Origin: DASPHG01 sp963849605 | Lineage (GTDB): Bacteria; Actinomycetota; Thermoleophilia; Solirubrobacterales; Thermoleophilaceae | DNA length: 64,000 bases | Reading direction: 5' to 3' | NCBI GenBank assembly: GCA_963849605.1 | Contig: CAWKHX010000015.1 | Location: 1,054,001 to 1,118,000 of the forward strand | Shown: piece after piece, positions 33,689 to 41,526 of the stretch | Numbering within the stretch: position 1 is the stretch's first letter | Layout: the number at the start of each line of letters is the position of its first letter | Position numbers and translations under genes: made by a program | The notes under the pieces: model-generated | What the model was told of the DNA's origin: nothing | Databases searched by the model: none | Seen by the model: only the letters and a program-made list of their open reading frames with translations

Positions 33689-34594
33689 ATGGCCACCCAG
33701 AAAGACGTCAAAAACCGCATCGCGAGCGTGAAGAACATCCAGAAGATCACGCGTGCGATGGAGATGGTCGCCGCCGCGCGCCTGCGGCGCGCTGAGCAGC
33801 GGATCGAGCACCTGCGGCCGTACGCGGGTGCGATCCGGCGCATGACGCGGCGGGTGGTCGAGGCCGTCGAGAACATCCCGTCGTTGCCGGTCCTCGAGGA
33901 GCACGACCAGGAGAACCGTGTGGGGCTTCTGCTCGTGACGGGCGACCGCGGCCTCGCCGGCCCGTTCAATTCACAGATCATCCGCGCGGGCAACCGCCGT
34001 GCCGCGGAGGTGGAGGCGGACGGCAAGGAGGTCGTCTGGTTCGCGTCCGGCCGCCGCGGCGTCTCGTCGCTCCAGTTCCGCGGCCACGATGTGACGGGCG
34101 CCTACACAGGCTTCACCGACCGCCCCGCATATGCGAACGCGCGCGAGATCGCGGACGACCTCGTCCAGCACTACGTCGACAACGAGCTCGACCGGGTCGA
34201 GATCATCTACAACCACTACGTCTCGCCGCTTACGCAGACCGTCTCGCACGAGACGCTCCTGCCGCTTCAGCAGATAGACGCGCTGGTGGAGGACGAGGAC
34301 GAGGAGCCCGAGGGGGAGGACGAGGACCGTCAGCAGGCGTCGTGGCTCTACGAGCCCGAGCCGGAGGAGATCCTCGAGCGGCTGATCCCCGACTACGTCG
34401 AGATCAGCATCTACAGAGCTTTGCTCGAATCGACCGCGTCCGAGCACGGCGCACGCATGACGGCGATGCGCAACGCGCAGGAGAACGCGAGCGAGATGAT
34501 CGACGACCTGACGCTCGAGATGAACCGCCAGCGCCAGGCCGAGATCACCCAGGAAATCATGGAAGTCGTCGCAGGGGCCGAGGGCCTCACCTAA
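33689..34594 (+). CDS. atpG: ATP synthase F1 subunit gamma
   Basis: 301 residues (ATG 33689). The N-terminal helix KDVKNRIASVKNIQKITRAMEMVAAARLRRAEQRI and the C-terminal ESTASEHGARMTAMRNAQENASEMIDDLTLEMNRQRQAEITQEIMEVVAGAEGL make the rotating coiled coil. The middle contains LLVTGDRGLAGPFN. An acidic insert (VEDEDEEPEGEDEDRQQ, about 200-216) before WLYEPEPEEILERLIP is longer than in textbook gamma subunits. It lies in the region where some lineages carry regulatory inserts. Confidence 0.96.
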   Translation: MATQKDVKNRIASVKNIQKITRAMEMVAAARLRRAEQRIEHLRPYAGAIRRMTRRVVEAVENIPSLPVLEEHDQENRVGLLLVTGDRGLAGPFNSQIIRAGNRRAAEVEADGKEVVWFASGRRGVSSLQFRGHDVTGAYTGFTDRPAYANAREIADDLVQHYVDNELDRVEIIYNHYVSPLTQTVSHETLLPLQQIDALVEDEDEEPEGEDEDRQQASWLYEPEPEEILERLIPDYVEISIYRALLESTASEHGARMTAMRNAQENASEMIDDLTLEMNRQRQAEITQEIMEVVAGAEGLT

Positions 34595-34609
34595 AGGAGA
34601 CAACTCAAC

Positions 34610-36106
34610 GTGGAAGCAAGCACCAAGTCCGAAGCGGGCCGAATCGAGGAGATCAAGGGCGTCGTGATCGACGCCCAGTTCTCGACCGACGACCTGCCGG
34701 ACATCTACAACGCGCTCGAGGTTGACATCGAGCGCAACGGCGAGATGCAGACGCTGGTCTGCGAGGTGCAGCAGCACCTGGGCGACGACCGGGTGCGCGC
34801 CGTTGCGATGGACGCGACCGACGGCCTCGCGCGCGGCACGGAGATCCGCGACACCGGCGGCCCGATCACGGTGCCCGTCGGCAAGGCGACGCTCGGGCGC
34901 ATCTTCAACCTGCTCGGCGAGCCGATCGACGGGGAGGGCGACGTCGACGCCGATGAGCGCTGGCCGATCCACCGCGACGCCCCGGAGGTCGAGGACCTGA
35001 CGCCGAGCCAGGAGATCCTGGAGACGGGCATCAAGGTGGTCGACCTGCTGGCGCCCTACGCGAAGGGCGGCAAGGTTGGCCTGTTCGGCGGCGCCGGCGT
35101 CGGCAAGACGGTGTTGATCCAGGAGCTGATCCGCGCGATCGCCTCGGAGCACGAGGGCCTGTCGGCGTTCTGCGGCGTGGGCGAGCGCTCGCGCGAGGGC
35201 AACGACCTCTGGCTCGAGATGAAGGAGTCGGGCGTGCTCGAGAGCACGATGCTCGTCTTCGGCCAGATGAACGAGCCGCCCGGCGCGCGCATGCGCGTGG
35301 CGCTCTCCGGCCTGACGATGGCGGAGTACTTCCGCGAGCAGGGCGGCCAGGACGTGCTGCTCTTCATCGACAACATCTTCCGGTTCGTCCAGGCGGGCTC
35401 GGAGGTGTCGGCGCTGCTCGGCCGGATGCCGTCACAGGTGGGCTACCAGCCGACGCTCGAGACGGAGATGGGACAGCTCCAGGAGCGGATCACCTCGACC
35501 CGCCAGGGCTCGGTCACGTCGGTGCAGGCGATCTACGTGCCGGCCGACGACCTCACGGACCCGGCGCCCGCGTCGGTGTTCGCGCACCTGAACGCGACGA
35601 CGGTGCTCTCGCGCTCGATCTCGGAGAAGGGGATCTACCCGGCGGTCGACCCGCTCGACTCGACCTCCACGATCCTCAAGGCCTCCGTGCTCGGCGACGA
35701 GCACTACCAGGTCGCCACGCAGGTGAAGGAGACGCTCCAGCGCTACAAGGAGCTGCAGGACATCATCGCCATCCTCGGTATCGACGAGCTGTCGGACGAG
35801 GACAAGCTGATCGTCCAGCGTGCGCGCAAGATCGAGCGCTTCCTGTCGCAGCCGTTCTTCGTGGCCGAGGCGTTCACCGGCACGCCGGGCGTGTACGTGC
35901 CGGTGGCCGAGACGGTCCGCTCGTTCAAGGAGATCGTCGAGGGCCAGCACGACGACATCCCCGAGCGCGCCTTCTACATGAAAGGCACGATCGACGAGGT
36001 GCTCGAGGAGATGAAGGGCTCGGGCAAGAAGAAGGACCAGCCGAAGGCCGAAGAGGAAGACACGACCAGCGACGACGAGCCCGAGGGCGAGGAGTCAGAG
36101 GCGTAG
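34610..36106 (+). CDS. atpD: ATP synthase F1 subunit beta
   Basis: 498 residues from GTG 34610 behind AAAGGAGACA. It is the catalytic subunit: P-loop GGAGVGKT (about 160-167), catalytic Glu region GVGERSREGNDLW, the DELSEED-type lever as DELSDEDKLIVQRARKIERFLSQPFFVAE, and ALLGRMPSQVGYQPTLETEMG. The C-terminal tail of about 35 residues is acidic (KAEEEDTTSDDEPEGEESEA), like that of the alpha subunit. The next gene, atpC, starts after 3 bases. Confidence 0.97.
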   Translation: MEASTKSEAGRIEEIKGVVIDAQFSTDDLPDIYNALEVDIERNGEMQTLVCEVQQHLGDDRVRAVAMDATDGLARGTEIRDTGGPITVPVGKATLGRIFNLLGEPIDGEGDVDADERWPIHRDAPEVEDLTPSQEILETGIKVVDLLAPYAKGGKVGLFGGAGVGKTVLIQELIRAIASEHEGLSAFCGVGERSREGNDLWLEMKESGVLESTMLVFGQMNEPPGARMRVALSGLTMAEYFREQGGQDVLLFIDNIFRFVQAGSEVSALLGRMPSQVGYQPTLETEMGQLQERITSTRQGSVTSVQAIYVPADDLTDPAPASVFAHLNATTVLSRSISEKGIYPAVDPLDSTSTILKASVLGDEHYQVATQVKETLQRYKELQDIIAILGIDELSDEDKLIVQRARKIERFLSQPFFVAEAFTGTPGVYVPVAETVRSFKEIVEGQHDDIPERAFYMKGTIDEVLEEMKGSGKKKDQPKAEEEDTTSDDEPEGEESEA

Positions 36107-36109
36107 CCC

Positions 36110-36547
36110 ATGGCCGACGAGCACAAGATCCGCGTCGAGGTCCTGACCCCGGAGGGGCAGGTCTTCGACGACGAGGTCGCGATGGTCTCGACGCGCACGA
36201 AGACCGGCTCGCTCGGCATCCTCGCCAACCACGCCCCGCTGATGGCGATGCTCGACCCGACCGAGCTCGTGCTGTACGAGAACAAGGAGGACGGCCTCAA
36301 CGCTAACCGCGAGAACGCGACGCGCTTCGCGCAGGCCGAGGGCTACCTGCAGGTGGCCGACAACCGCGTGCTTGTGCTGGTCGAGGAGGCGATCCCGCCG
36401 GACGAGATCGACCGCGGCGCGATCGAGGCGAAGCTCGAGGAGGCCCGGCGCGGGGCGGACGAGGCCGAGGAGGGCTCCGAGGCGCGCGCCCGGTTCGAGC
36501 GCGACGCGAAGCGCCACGAGGCCTTCCTCAGCGTGCTCGGCGACTAG
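36110..36547 (+). CDS. atpC: ATP synthase F1 subunit epsilon
   Basis: 145 residues. The beta-sandwich domain (HKIRVEVLTPEGQVFDDEVAMVSTRTKTGSLGILANHAPLMAML) and a C-terminal helical part (EIDRGAIEAKLEEARRGADEAEEGSEARARFERDAKRHEAFL) are both present, so it can act as the intrinsic inhibitor. The residues DGLNANRENATRFAQAEGYLQVADNRVLVLVEEA link the two. It is the last gene of the atp operon; its TAG shares CTAG with the convergent 84-residue reading frame. Confidence 0.95.
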   Translation: MADEHKIRVEVLTPEGQVFDDEVAMVSTRTKTGSLGILANHAPLMAMLDPTELVLYENKEDGLNANRENATRFAQAEGYLQVADNRVLVLVEEAIPPDEIDRGAIEAKLEEARRGADEAEEGSEARARFERDAKRHEAFLSVLGD

Positions 36548-36798
36548 TCCGGGCGGCCGGGTTGGTCGCCGCGCAGGTGAAGGTGGAACTCGCGCGGGTC
36601 TCGGGGAGCGCCGGCTTCACTCTCGAGAATCAGCTCCTGCCAGCCGGGGCTGAGGTCGTCGAAGCTGCGTGTGTCTCTCAGCTCAGCCGCGAGCTCGGCG
36701 CGTTCGATCGGGTCGAGCTCAGTCAAGGGCCACCGTGTGACCGCGCGGCGGACCCGCTTGGCGAGGTCGAGCATCTCTTCCGGCACGTTGCTCTCCAA
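36544..36798 (-). CDS. Small hypothetical protein
   Basis: An 84-residue frame from TTG 36798 (or about 80 residues from GTG 36786, VPEEMLDLAKRVRRAVTRW). It is acidic and helical, with RRAVTRWPLTELDPIERAELAAELRDTRSFDDLSPGWQELILESEAG. No family is recognised. It shares the CTAG stop overlap with atpC, a pattern seen for several genuine gene pairs here, which favours it being real. The 70 bases upstream (36799-36868) hold nothing obvious. Confidence 0.5.
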   Translation of the reverse strand: MESNVPEEMLDLAKRVRRAVTRWPLTELDPIERAELAAELRDTRSFDDLSPGWQELILESEAGAPRDPREFHLHLRGDQPGRPD

Positions 36799-36868
36799 GA
36801 CGCGCCGAGTGTCGAGGCACCGGCGGCGATGCCGGCGACGCTGCGCCGCATTGCACGAATATCGGCCC

Positions 36869-37525
36869 CTAAGTTGCCAGCGGGTCGGAGCCGCGCCAGG
36901 TGCCGGTCGAGGCGTATGGCCGGAACCGGACGAATGCCGACTGATGGTGGAACGGCGTCGCGCGATCGGCCTTGATCGCGTTCAGGTGGCGCGCGTCCGG
37001 CCGGCCGAGCGAGAAGTCGCGCATCTCGCCGACTGAGCGCCAGATCGAGAAGGTCGCGACGAAGCGGGGCAGCCGCGCCGCCGCCGTGCCGGCGACGAGG
37101 GCGGGGTGCTCGCGAGCGAGCTTCTCGGCCGCGCGGCTGGTGCGTGCAAAGCGTAGGAACGTGCGTCCCCGCGGCCGGCCGAGGGTCAAGACGGCGGCCG
37201 GCTCGCCGGGGTCCATCGGCTCCTCTTCGTCCGGCAGGCCTGGCATGTCCGGCCACGCGCCGACGATCCGGGTCGCACGCATGCGCACGTGGTAGCCCTC
37301 GATCGGGTTGGCGGCTAGAAAGCGATCGAGCGCGTCGTCGTCGTCCCAGGACGAGATGAGGATGGTGCCGCGCGGCGGCAGCGGCGGCGCCATGCCGGCG
37401 AGCGGGACCAGGCCGGCCGCCTCTGAGTAGCGCAGCCCCGGAGCTTCGAGCGGGCGCCGGCCCCTGCGCAGCAGACGGAGCGAGCGGCGCACGCCCCGCT
37501 CGGCGATGTGCACTGACACGATCAC
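36869..37525 (-). CDS. Spheroidene monooxygenase (CrtA)-like protein
   Basis: 218 residues from GTG 37525. The C-terminal half has the CrtA-like pattern FVATFSIWRSVGEMRDFSLGRPDARHLNAIKADRATPFHHQSAFVRFRPYASTGTWRG, and the N-terminal half GTILISSWDDDDALDRFLAANPIEGYHVRMRATRIVGAWPD fits the same dimeric alpha/beta-barrel relatives. In carotenoid producers CrtA is a haem monooxygenase. No carotenoid genes are nearby, so the substrate here is unknown. Confidence 0.65.
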   Translation of the reverse strand: MIVSVHIAERGVRRSLRLLRRGRRPLEAPGLRYSEAAGLVPLAGMAPPLPPRGTILISSWDDDDALDRFLAANPIEGYHVRMRATRIVGAWPDMPGLPDEEEPMDPGEPAAVLTLGRPRGRTFLRFARTSRAAEKLAREHPALVAGTAAARLPRFVATFSIWRSVGEMRDFSLGRPDARHLNAIKADRATPFHHQSAFVRFRPYASTGTWRGSDPLAT

Positions 37526-37556
37526 ACGAGCGTTACGGCGCCGCTCCTAAATCTGC

Positions 37557-37781
37557 TCAACCCGGCATCGGCTCCTTTTCGCGGGTGCCGGTCGTGTAGC
37601 TCTCCTCCGGCTCGAGCATTCCCTTGATCTGCTCGCGCAGCTCGGGCGTGTCCTCGTGCGAATGCACGGACGCGGCATGCTCGGCGGCGGCCCGGATGAC
37701 CTCTTCCTCCTCGCCGATGATCGTCAGCGAGCAGTTCGAGTCGCTGGGGAATCGGCGGCAGTCGGCCATAACTCTGCCCAT
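37557..37781 (-). CDS. DUF1059 small protein
   Basis: 74 residues from ATG 37781, preceded by GGAGG on the minus strand. MADCRRFPSDSNCSLTIIGEEEEVIRAAAEHAASVHSHEDTPELREQIKGML matches DUF1059, a small domain with conserved Cys and His residues that suggest metal binding. The function is not known. The longer open frame upstream (to 38288) runs through the opposite-strand ICL-family gene and is not coding. Confidence 0.82.
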   Translation of the reverse strand: MGRVMADCRRFPSDSNCSLTIIGEEEEVIRAAAEHAASVHSHEDTPELREQIKGMLEPEESYTTGTREKEPMPG

Positions 37782-37820
37782 AGGGCCTCCTCCGTTTGCG
37801 GTCGGTGCGACTCTACTCCC

Positions 37821-38627
37821 ATGGCCACGACCCAACATAAAAAGGGCGAGCGCTTCAGGGCCCTCCACGAGGACGGGCCATTCGTGATCCCCAACCCGTG
37901 GGACGCCGGGTCGGCGAAGGTGCTCGCGGGCCTTGGCTTCGAGGCGCTCGCGACGACCAGCTCCGGCTTCGCGTTCACGCTCGGCCGCCACGACAGCGGG
38001 GTCACGCTGGACGAGGTCGTCGATCACACGAGGGTCCTCACCGAGGCGGTCGAGCTGCCGATCTCCGTGGACCTGGAGAACGGCTACGGCGCTCAGCCCG
38101 CGCAGGCGGCGGCCGCGATCGAGCGCGCGGCCGAGGCGGGCGCGGTGGGCGGCTCGATCGAGGACTACGACCCGGACGACGACCGGATCTACGAGCTCGA
38201 CCACGCCGCCGAGCGCATTGCAGCCGCGGTTGAGGCGGCGCGCGCGCTCGACTTTCCATTCACGCTGACCGCCCGGGCCGAGAACCACATCCGCGGCAAC
38301 CCCGACCTCGACGACACGATCGCGCGGCTGCAGGCGTTCGAGCGCGCGGGGACGGACGTCCTGTACGCGCCCGGGCTGAGGACGCTCGACGAGATCAGGA
38401 CGGTCTGCGACGCGACGACCAAGCCGGTGAACGTCCTCGCGCGCCCGAAGCTTCCGCTCGCAGACGTGTTCGAGGCCGGCGCTCAGCGGGTCAGCCTGGG
38501 CGGCAGCCTCGCGTTCGTCGCCGTGGCGGCGATGGCCGAAGCGGCGGAGGCGATCCGCGATAGCGGCGACTTCGGGCCGATCACGCTGGGGCCGGAGCTC
38601 CGCGACTGGCTGGCCCCGCTCGGCTAG
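37821..38627 (+). CDS. Isocitrate lyase/PEP mutase-superfamily protein
   Basis: 268 residues from ATG 37821. The superfamily pattern is FRALHEDGPFVIPNPWDAGSAKVLAGLGFEALATTSSGFAFTLGRHD, PISVDLENGYG, GSIEDYDPDDDRIYELDHA, LTARAENHIRG and VNVLARPKLPLADVFEAGAQRVSLGG. The Mg-binding acids (D/E in ISVDLENGYG and SIEDY) are present. The Cys of true isocitrate and methylisocitrate lyases (KKCGH) is absent, so the substrate is uncertain; a phosphonate or C-C lyase reaction is possible. It shares CTAG with the OsmC gene. Confidence 0.85.
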   Translation: MATTQHKKGERFRALHEDGPFVIPNPWDAGSAKVLAGLGFEALATTSSGFAFTLGRHDSGVTLDEVVDHTRVLTEAVELPISVDLENGYGAQPAQAAAAIERAAEAGAVGGSIEDYDPDDDRIYELDHAAERIAAAVEAARALDFPFTLTARAENHIRGNPDLDDTIARLQAFERAGTDVLYAPGLRTLDEIRTVCDATTKPVNVLARPKLPLADVFEAGAQRVSLGGSLAFVAVAAMAEAAEAIRDSGDFGPITLGPELRDWLAPLG

Positions 38628-39055
38628 GACTCGAGCGTCGCGTCGACCGTGATGTAGACGTTGCCCTTCAGCGCGGCGGAGATCGGGCAGTTCTCGCCTG
38701 CGCTTCGCGCCGCGTTCGCGAACGTGTCCTGGTCGATGCCCGCGACGCGGCCATGCACGATGATGTGCGAGGACTTCACGCCCTCGCCGGCGACGAAGTC
38801 CACCGTCGCCTCGGCCTCGAGCCGCTCCGGCGGCGTCCCCGCCTCGGCGAGCTCGTGCGAGAGCGCCATGCAGTAGCAGGACGCGTGTGCGGCTGCGAGC
38901 AGCTCCTCGGGGCTCGTCTTGCCGGCGGCACGCTCGGTGCGTGAGGCCCAGCTGACGTCGAGCGTGTCGAACGCCCCGCTGGCCGGCGTCGTGGTTCCCG
39001 ACCCGCTCGCCAGGTCGCCCTCCCAGATCGTCTTGGCGCTGCTCGTCGTAGCCAT
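38624..39055 (-). CDS. OsmC-family peroxiredoxin
   Basis: 143 residues. The two redox Cys are in AAAHASCYCMALSHEL and SAGENCPISAALKGN, and the N-terminal KTIWEGDLASGSGTTTPASGAFDTLDVSWASRTE is the osmotically inducible OsmC type. It reduces organic hydroperoxides using thiols, often lipoamide-linked. It would fit with protection of the lipid-degrading cell, but the neighbours do not prove regulation. The stop shares CTAG with the upstream convergent gene. Confidence 0.92.
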   Translation of the reverse strand: MATTSSAKTIWEGDLASGSGTTTPASGAFDTLDVSWASRTERAAGKTSPEELLAAAHASCYCMALSHELAEAGTPPERLEAEATVDFVAGEGVKSSHIIVHGRVAGIDQDTFANAARSAGENCPISAALKGNVYITVDATLES

Positions 39056-39064
39056 GCGCCGATG

Positions 39065-39907
39065 CTATCCCTTGCCGCGTTCACGGTCGAACGGCTCGTC
39101 GCGCTCGCGCACGGCCTGCTTGAAGCCCACCTCCGCCGCGCGCTGCTGGAACGCGTAGCCCTCCTTCGTGTGGCGCGCGATCCCGTCCATGAACGTGCCG
39201 AGCGCCTGCGTCGCGTGCAGCCCCTGCGCGTAGAGCGCCTGGTTGACGAGCAGCTTCATCATCACGAGCTGGTTCACCGGCAGCTTCGCGATCCGGCCGA
39301 CGAGCTCCTCGAACGTGTCATCCAGCTCGGCGGCCGGCGGCGCCTCGATCGCGAGGCCCCATTCCTTCGCCTGCGCGCCGGTGATCAGGTCGCCCGTGAA
39401 CAGCATCCGCTTCGCCTTCTCCGGCCCGATCCGGTGCGCCCACAGCATCGTGGTCGGCACTCCCCAGACCCGCGCCGGCGGATACCCGATGCGCGCGTCG
39501 TCCGCGATCACCAGGAGGTCGGAGCAGAGCGCCATGTCGGTGCCGCCCGCCACGCAGAAGCCGTGCACCTTGCAGACCACCGGCTTGTCCGAATGGAAGA
39601 GGCTCATGAAGCCGCGCACGTTGCGGCTCATGAACTGCCAGTCGAGCACCGGGTCCCAGACCTCGTTCGGGTCGTGGTTCGGCAGCGTGGCCTCGGCGCT
39701 CCAGACGAGGTCGTAGCCGCCGCAGAAGCCCTTGCCCTCGCCGGCGAGCGCGATCACGTGGACGTCCGGGTCGAGGTTGGCCTGCTCGACGCACTCGGTC
39801 AGCTCCCGCGGCATCTCGGGCGTGATGCCGTTGCCGCGCTCGGGGCGGTCGAGCGTGATTCGGCCGATGCGGCCGTCCTTCTCGTACCGGAGCGTGTCCA
39901 GGCTCAC
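39065..39907 (-). CDS. Enoyl-CoA hydratase/isomerase (crotonase) family protein
   Basis: 280 residues from GTG 39907, overlapping the upstream acyl-CoA dehydrogenase stop (GTGA). The CoA-binding/oxyanion-hole blocks are VIALAGEGKGFCGGYDL and KVHGFCVAGGTDMALCSDLLVIADDARIGYPPARVWGVPTTMLWAHRIGPEKAKRMLFTGDLITGAQAKEWGL. It would hydrate 2-enoyl-CoA made by the two preceding dehydrogenases. It is the last gene of the tetR-ACAD-ACAD-crotonase operon. Confidence 0.9.
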   Translation of the reverse strand: MSLDTLRYEKDGRIGRITLDRPERGNGITPEMPRELTECVEQANLDPDVHVIALAGEGKGFCGGYDLVWSAEATLPNHDPNEVWDPVLDWQFMSRNVRGFMSLFHSDKPVVCKVHGFCVAGGTDMALCSDLLVIADDARIGYPPARVWGVPTTMLWAHRIGPEKAKRMLFTGDLITGAQAKEWGLAIEAPPAAELDDTFEELVGRIAKLPVNQLVMMKLLVNQALYAQGLHATQALGTFMDGIARHTKEGYAFQQRAAEVGFKQAVRERDEPFDRERGKG

Positions 39908-41526
39908 GCGGGGAGCGCGCGGTCCAGGATCGTCTCGGTGTCGACCCCGGCGGGCAGCGTGCCGTACGCGCGGCCGCCCTCGCCGCCGAGGCGCGCGGCG
40001 CAGAAGGCGTCCGAGACAGCGGCCGGCGCGTTGCGAACGAGCAGCGATCCCTGGAGCGCGAGCGCGAGCCGCTCGACCACGCGCCGCGCCTGCGTCTGTG
40101 TGTCGCCGGCGTCGACCAAGCCGCCGATCTCCGCCTTGACGGAGTCGAGGTGGGCGTCGAGGTGCGCGTTCGACCCGCGGGCCAGCTCGCACTCCTCCAT
40201 GAACGCGGGCAGGCCGTCCGGCTCCTTCACCATCGCGCGCAGGACGTCGAGCGCGGCCACGTTCCCCGAGCCCTCCCAGATCGAGTTGAGCGGGGAGTCG
40301 CGGTAGAGCCGCGGCATGCGCGACTCCTCGACGTAGCCGTTGCCGCCGAGACACTCGAGCGCCTCGATCGCGTGCTGCGGCGCGCGCTTGCAGACCCAGT
40401 ACTTCTCCACCGCGGTGGCGAAGCGGCGGAACGAGCTGGCGGACTTGCCCTCGTCGTAGGCGCGCGCGACACGCATGGCCGCGGCGGTTGCCGCCTCCGA
40501 ATCCAGCGCGAGGTCGGCGAGCACGTTCTGCATCAGCGGCTGGTCGGCGAGGAGCTTGCCGAACGCCGAGCGGTGACGGGCGTGGTGGAGCGCCTGGACC
40601 GTGCCGTGCCGCATGCCGGCCGCCGAGCCGATCAGGCAGTCGAGCCGGGTGTGGTTGACCATCCGAATGATCGTCTGGACGCCGCGGCCCTCCTCGCCGA
40701 CGAGCCGTGCGCGAAGGCCGGCGTACTCGACCTCGGACGAGGGGAGCGAGCGCGTGCCGAGCTTGTCCTTCAGGCGCTGGATGCGGAAGCCGGGGTCGCT
40801 CGACTCGAACAGGAAGCAGGAGAGGCCGGCCGGCGCCTGCGCGAGCGTCAGGAAGACGTCGCACGGGGGATAGGAGCAGAACCACTTGTGCCCGGTCAGC
40901 TCGTAGACGCCGTCGCCGACGGGCTCGGCGGTGGTCGTGTTCGCGCGCACGTCGGAGCCGCCCTGCTTCTCCGTCATCGCCATGCCGGCGAGCGCGCCGT
41001 CGTCGTAGTCCGGCTTCGTCAGGCGGGGCTCCCACTCGGCCGCCAGGTCCGGCTGCTCGCGCAGCGCCGGGATGACGGCGTAGGTCATGGAGACCGGGCA
41101 CATGACGCCGGCGTTGACCTGGCCGAAGACGTACATGAGCGCGCCGCGGACGACGTGGGCGCCGGGCTGCGGGTCGCGCCACGGCAGCGACGGGATCTCG
41201 CGCTCTACCGCGGTCTTCAGCAGCCAGTGCCACGAGGGGTCGAGGTCGACCTGGTCGATCCGGTTGCCGTAGCGGTCGTGCGTCAGGAGCCGTGGCTCGT
41301 TGTGCTCGCACCGGTCGGCGTGCTCCCGGGCCTCGACGCTGCCGGCGACCTCGCCGATGTCGCGCACGCGGTCGACGCCCCAGCCGGCGTTCTCGCGTTC
41401 GAGTGCCTCGTTTAGCGGGGTGTCGGCTTCGAAGACGTTGTAGGGCTCGAGCGGGGGTGGTTGGTTGAAGACGTCGTGGGTCGCTCGTCGCTGGTCGCTG
41501 GTCGCTTGTCGGTCTACTGTTGCCAT
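39904..41526 (-). CDS. AidB-like acyl-CoA dehydrogenase
   Basis: 540 residues, longer than ordinary acyl-CoA dehydrogenases (about 380) as expected of the AidB group. FAD/substrate motifs: GMAMTEKQGGSDVRANTT, LTGHKWFCS, RLKDKLGTRSLPSSEVEY, VEALECLGGNGYVEESRMPRLYRDSPLNSIWEGSGNVAALDVLRA. The first 15 residues (ATVDRQATSDQRRAT) are encoded by the interspersed TCGCTGGTCGC repeat, so this N-terminus may be recent; GTG/ATG alternatives start later. It follows a paralogue in the same operon. Confidence 0.92.
   Translation of the reverse strand: MATVDRQATSDQRRATHDVFNQPPPLEPYNVFEADTPLNEALERENAGWGVDRVRDIGEVAGSVEAREHADRCEHNEPRLLTHDRYGNRIDQVDLDPSWHWLLKTAVEREIPSLPWRDPQPGAHVVRGALMYVFGQVNAGVMCPVSMTYAVIPALREQPDLAAEWEPRLTKPDYDDGALAGMAMTEKQGGSDVRANTTTAEPVGDGVYELTGHKWFCSYPPCDVFLTLAQAPAGLSCFLFESSDPGFRIQRLKDKLGTRSLPSSEVEYAGLRARLVGEEGRGVQTIIRMVNHTRLDCLIGSAAGMRHGTVQALHHARHRSAFGKLLADQPLMQNVLADLALDSEAATAAAMRVARAYDEGKSASSFRRFATAVEKYWVCKRAPQHAIEALECLGGNGYVEESRMPRLYRDSPLNSIWEGSGNVAALDVLRAMVKEPDGLPAFMEECELARGSNAHLDAHLDSVKAEIGGLVDAGDTQTQARRVVERLALALQGSLLVRNAPAAVSDAFCAARLGGEGGRAYGTLPAGVDTETILDRALPA
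41479..41512. repeat. Interspersed GTCGCTGGTCGC repeat, copy 2
   Basis: GGTCGCTCGTCGCTGGTCGC and a further GGTCGCTTGTCGG lie at the junction of two acyl-CoA dehydrogenase genes and form the first codons of the downstream one (TSDQRRAT). The unit is the same as at 33617-33675 and, inverted, at 61492-61523. Confidence 0.7.

Noticed and set aside
39065..41311. A 748-residue fusion of an upstream domain to the crotonase
   Set aside because: The N-terminal two thirds is an out-of-frame reading of the dehydrogenase gene; the crotonase starts at GTG 39907.
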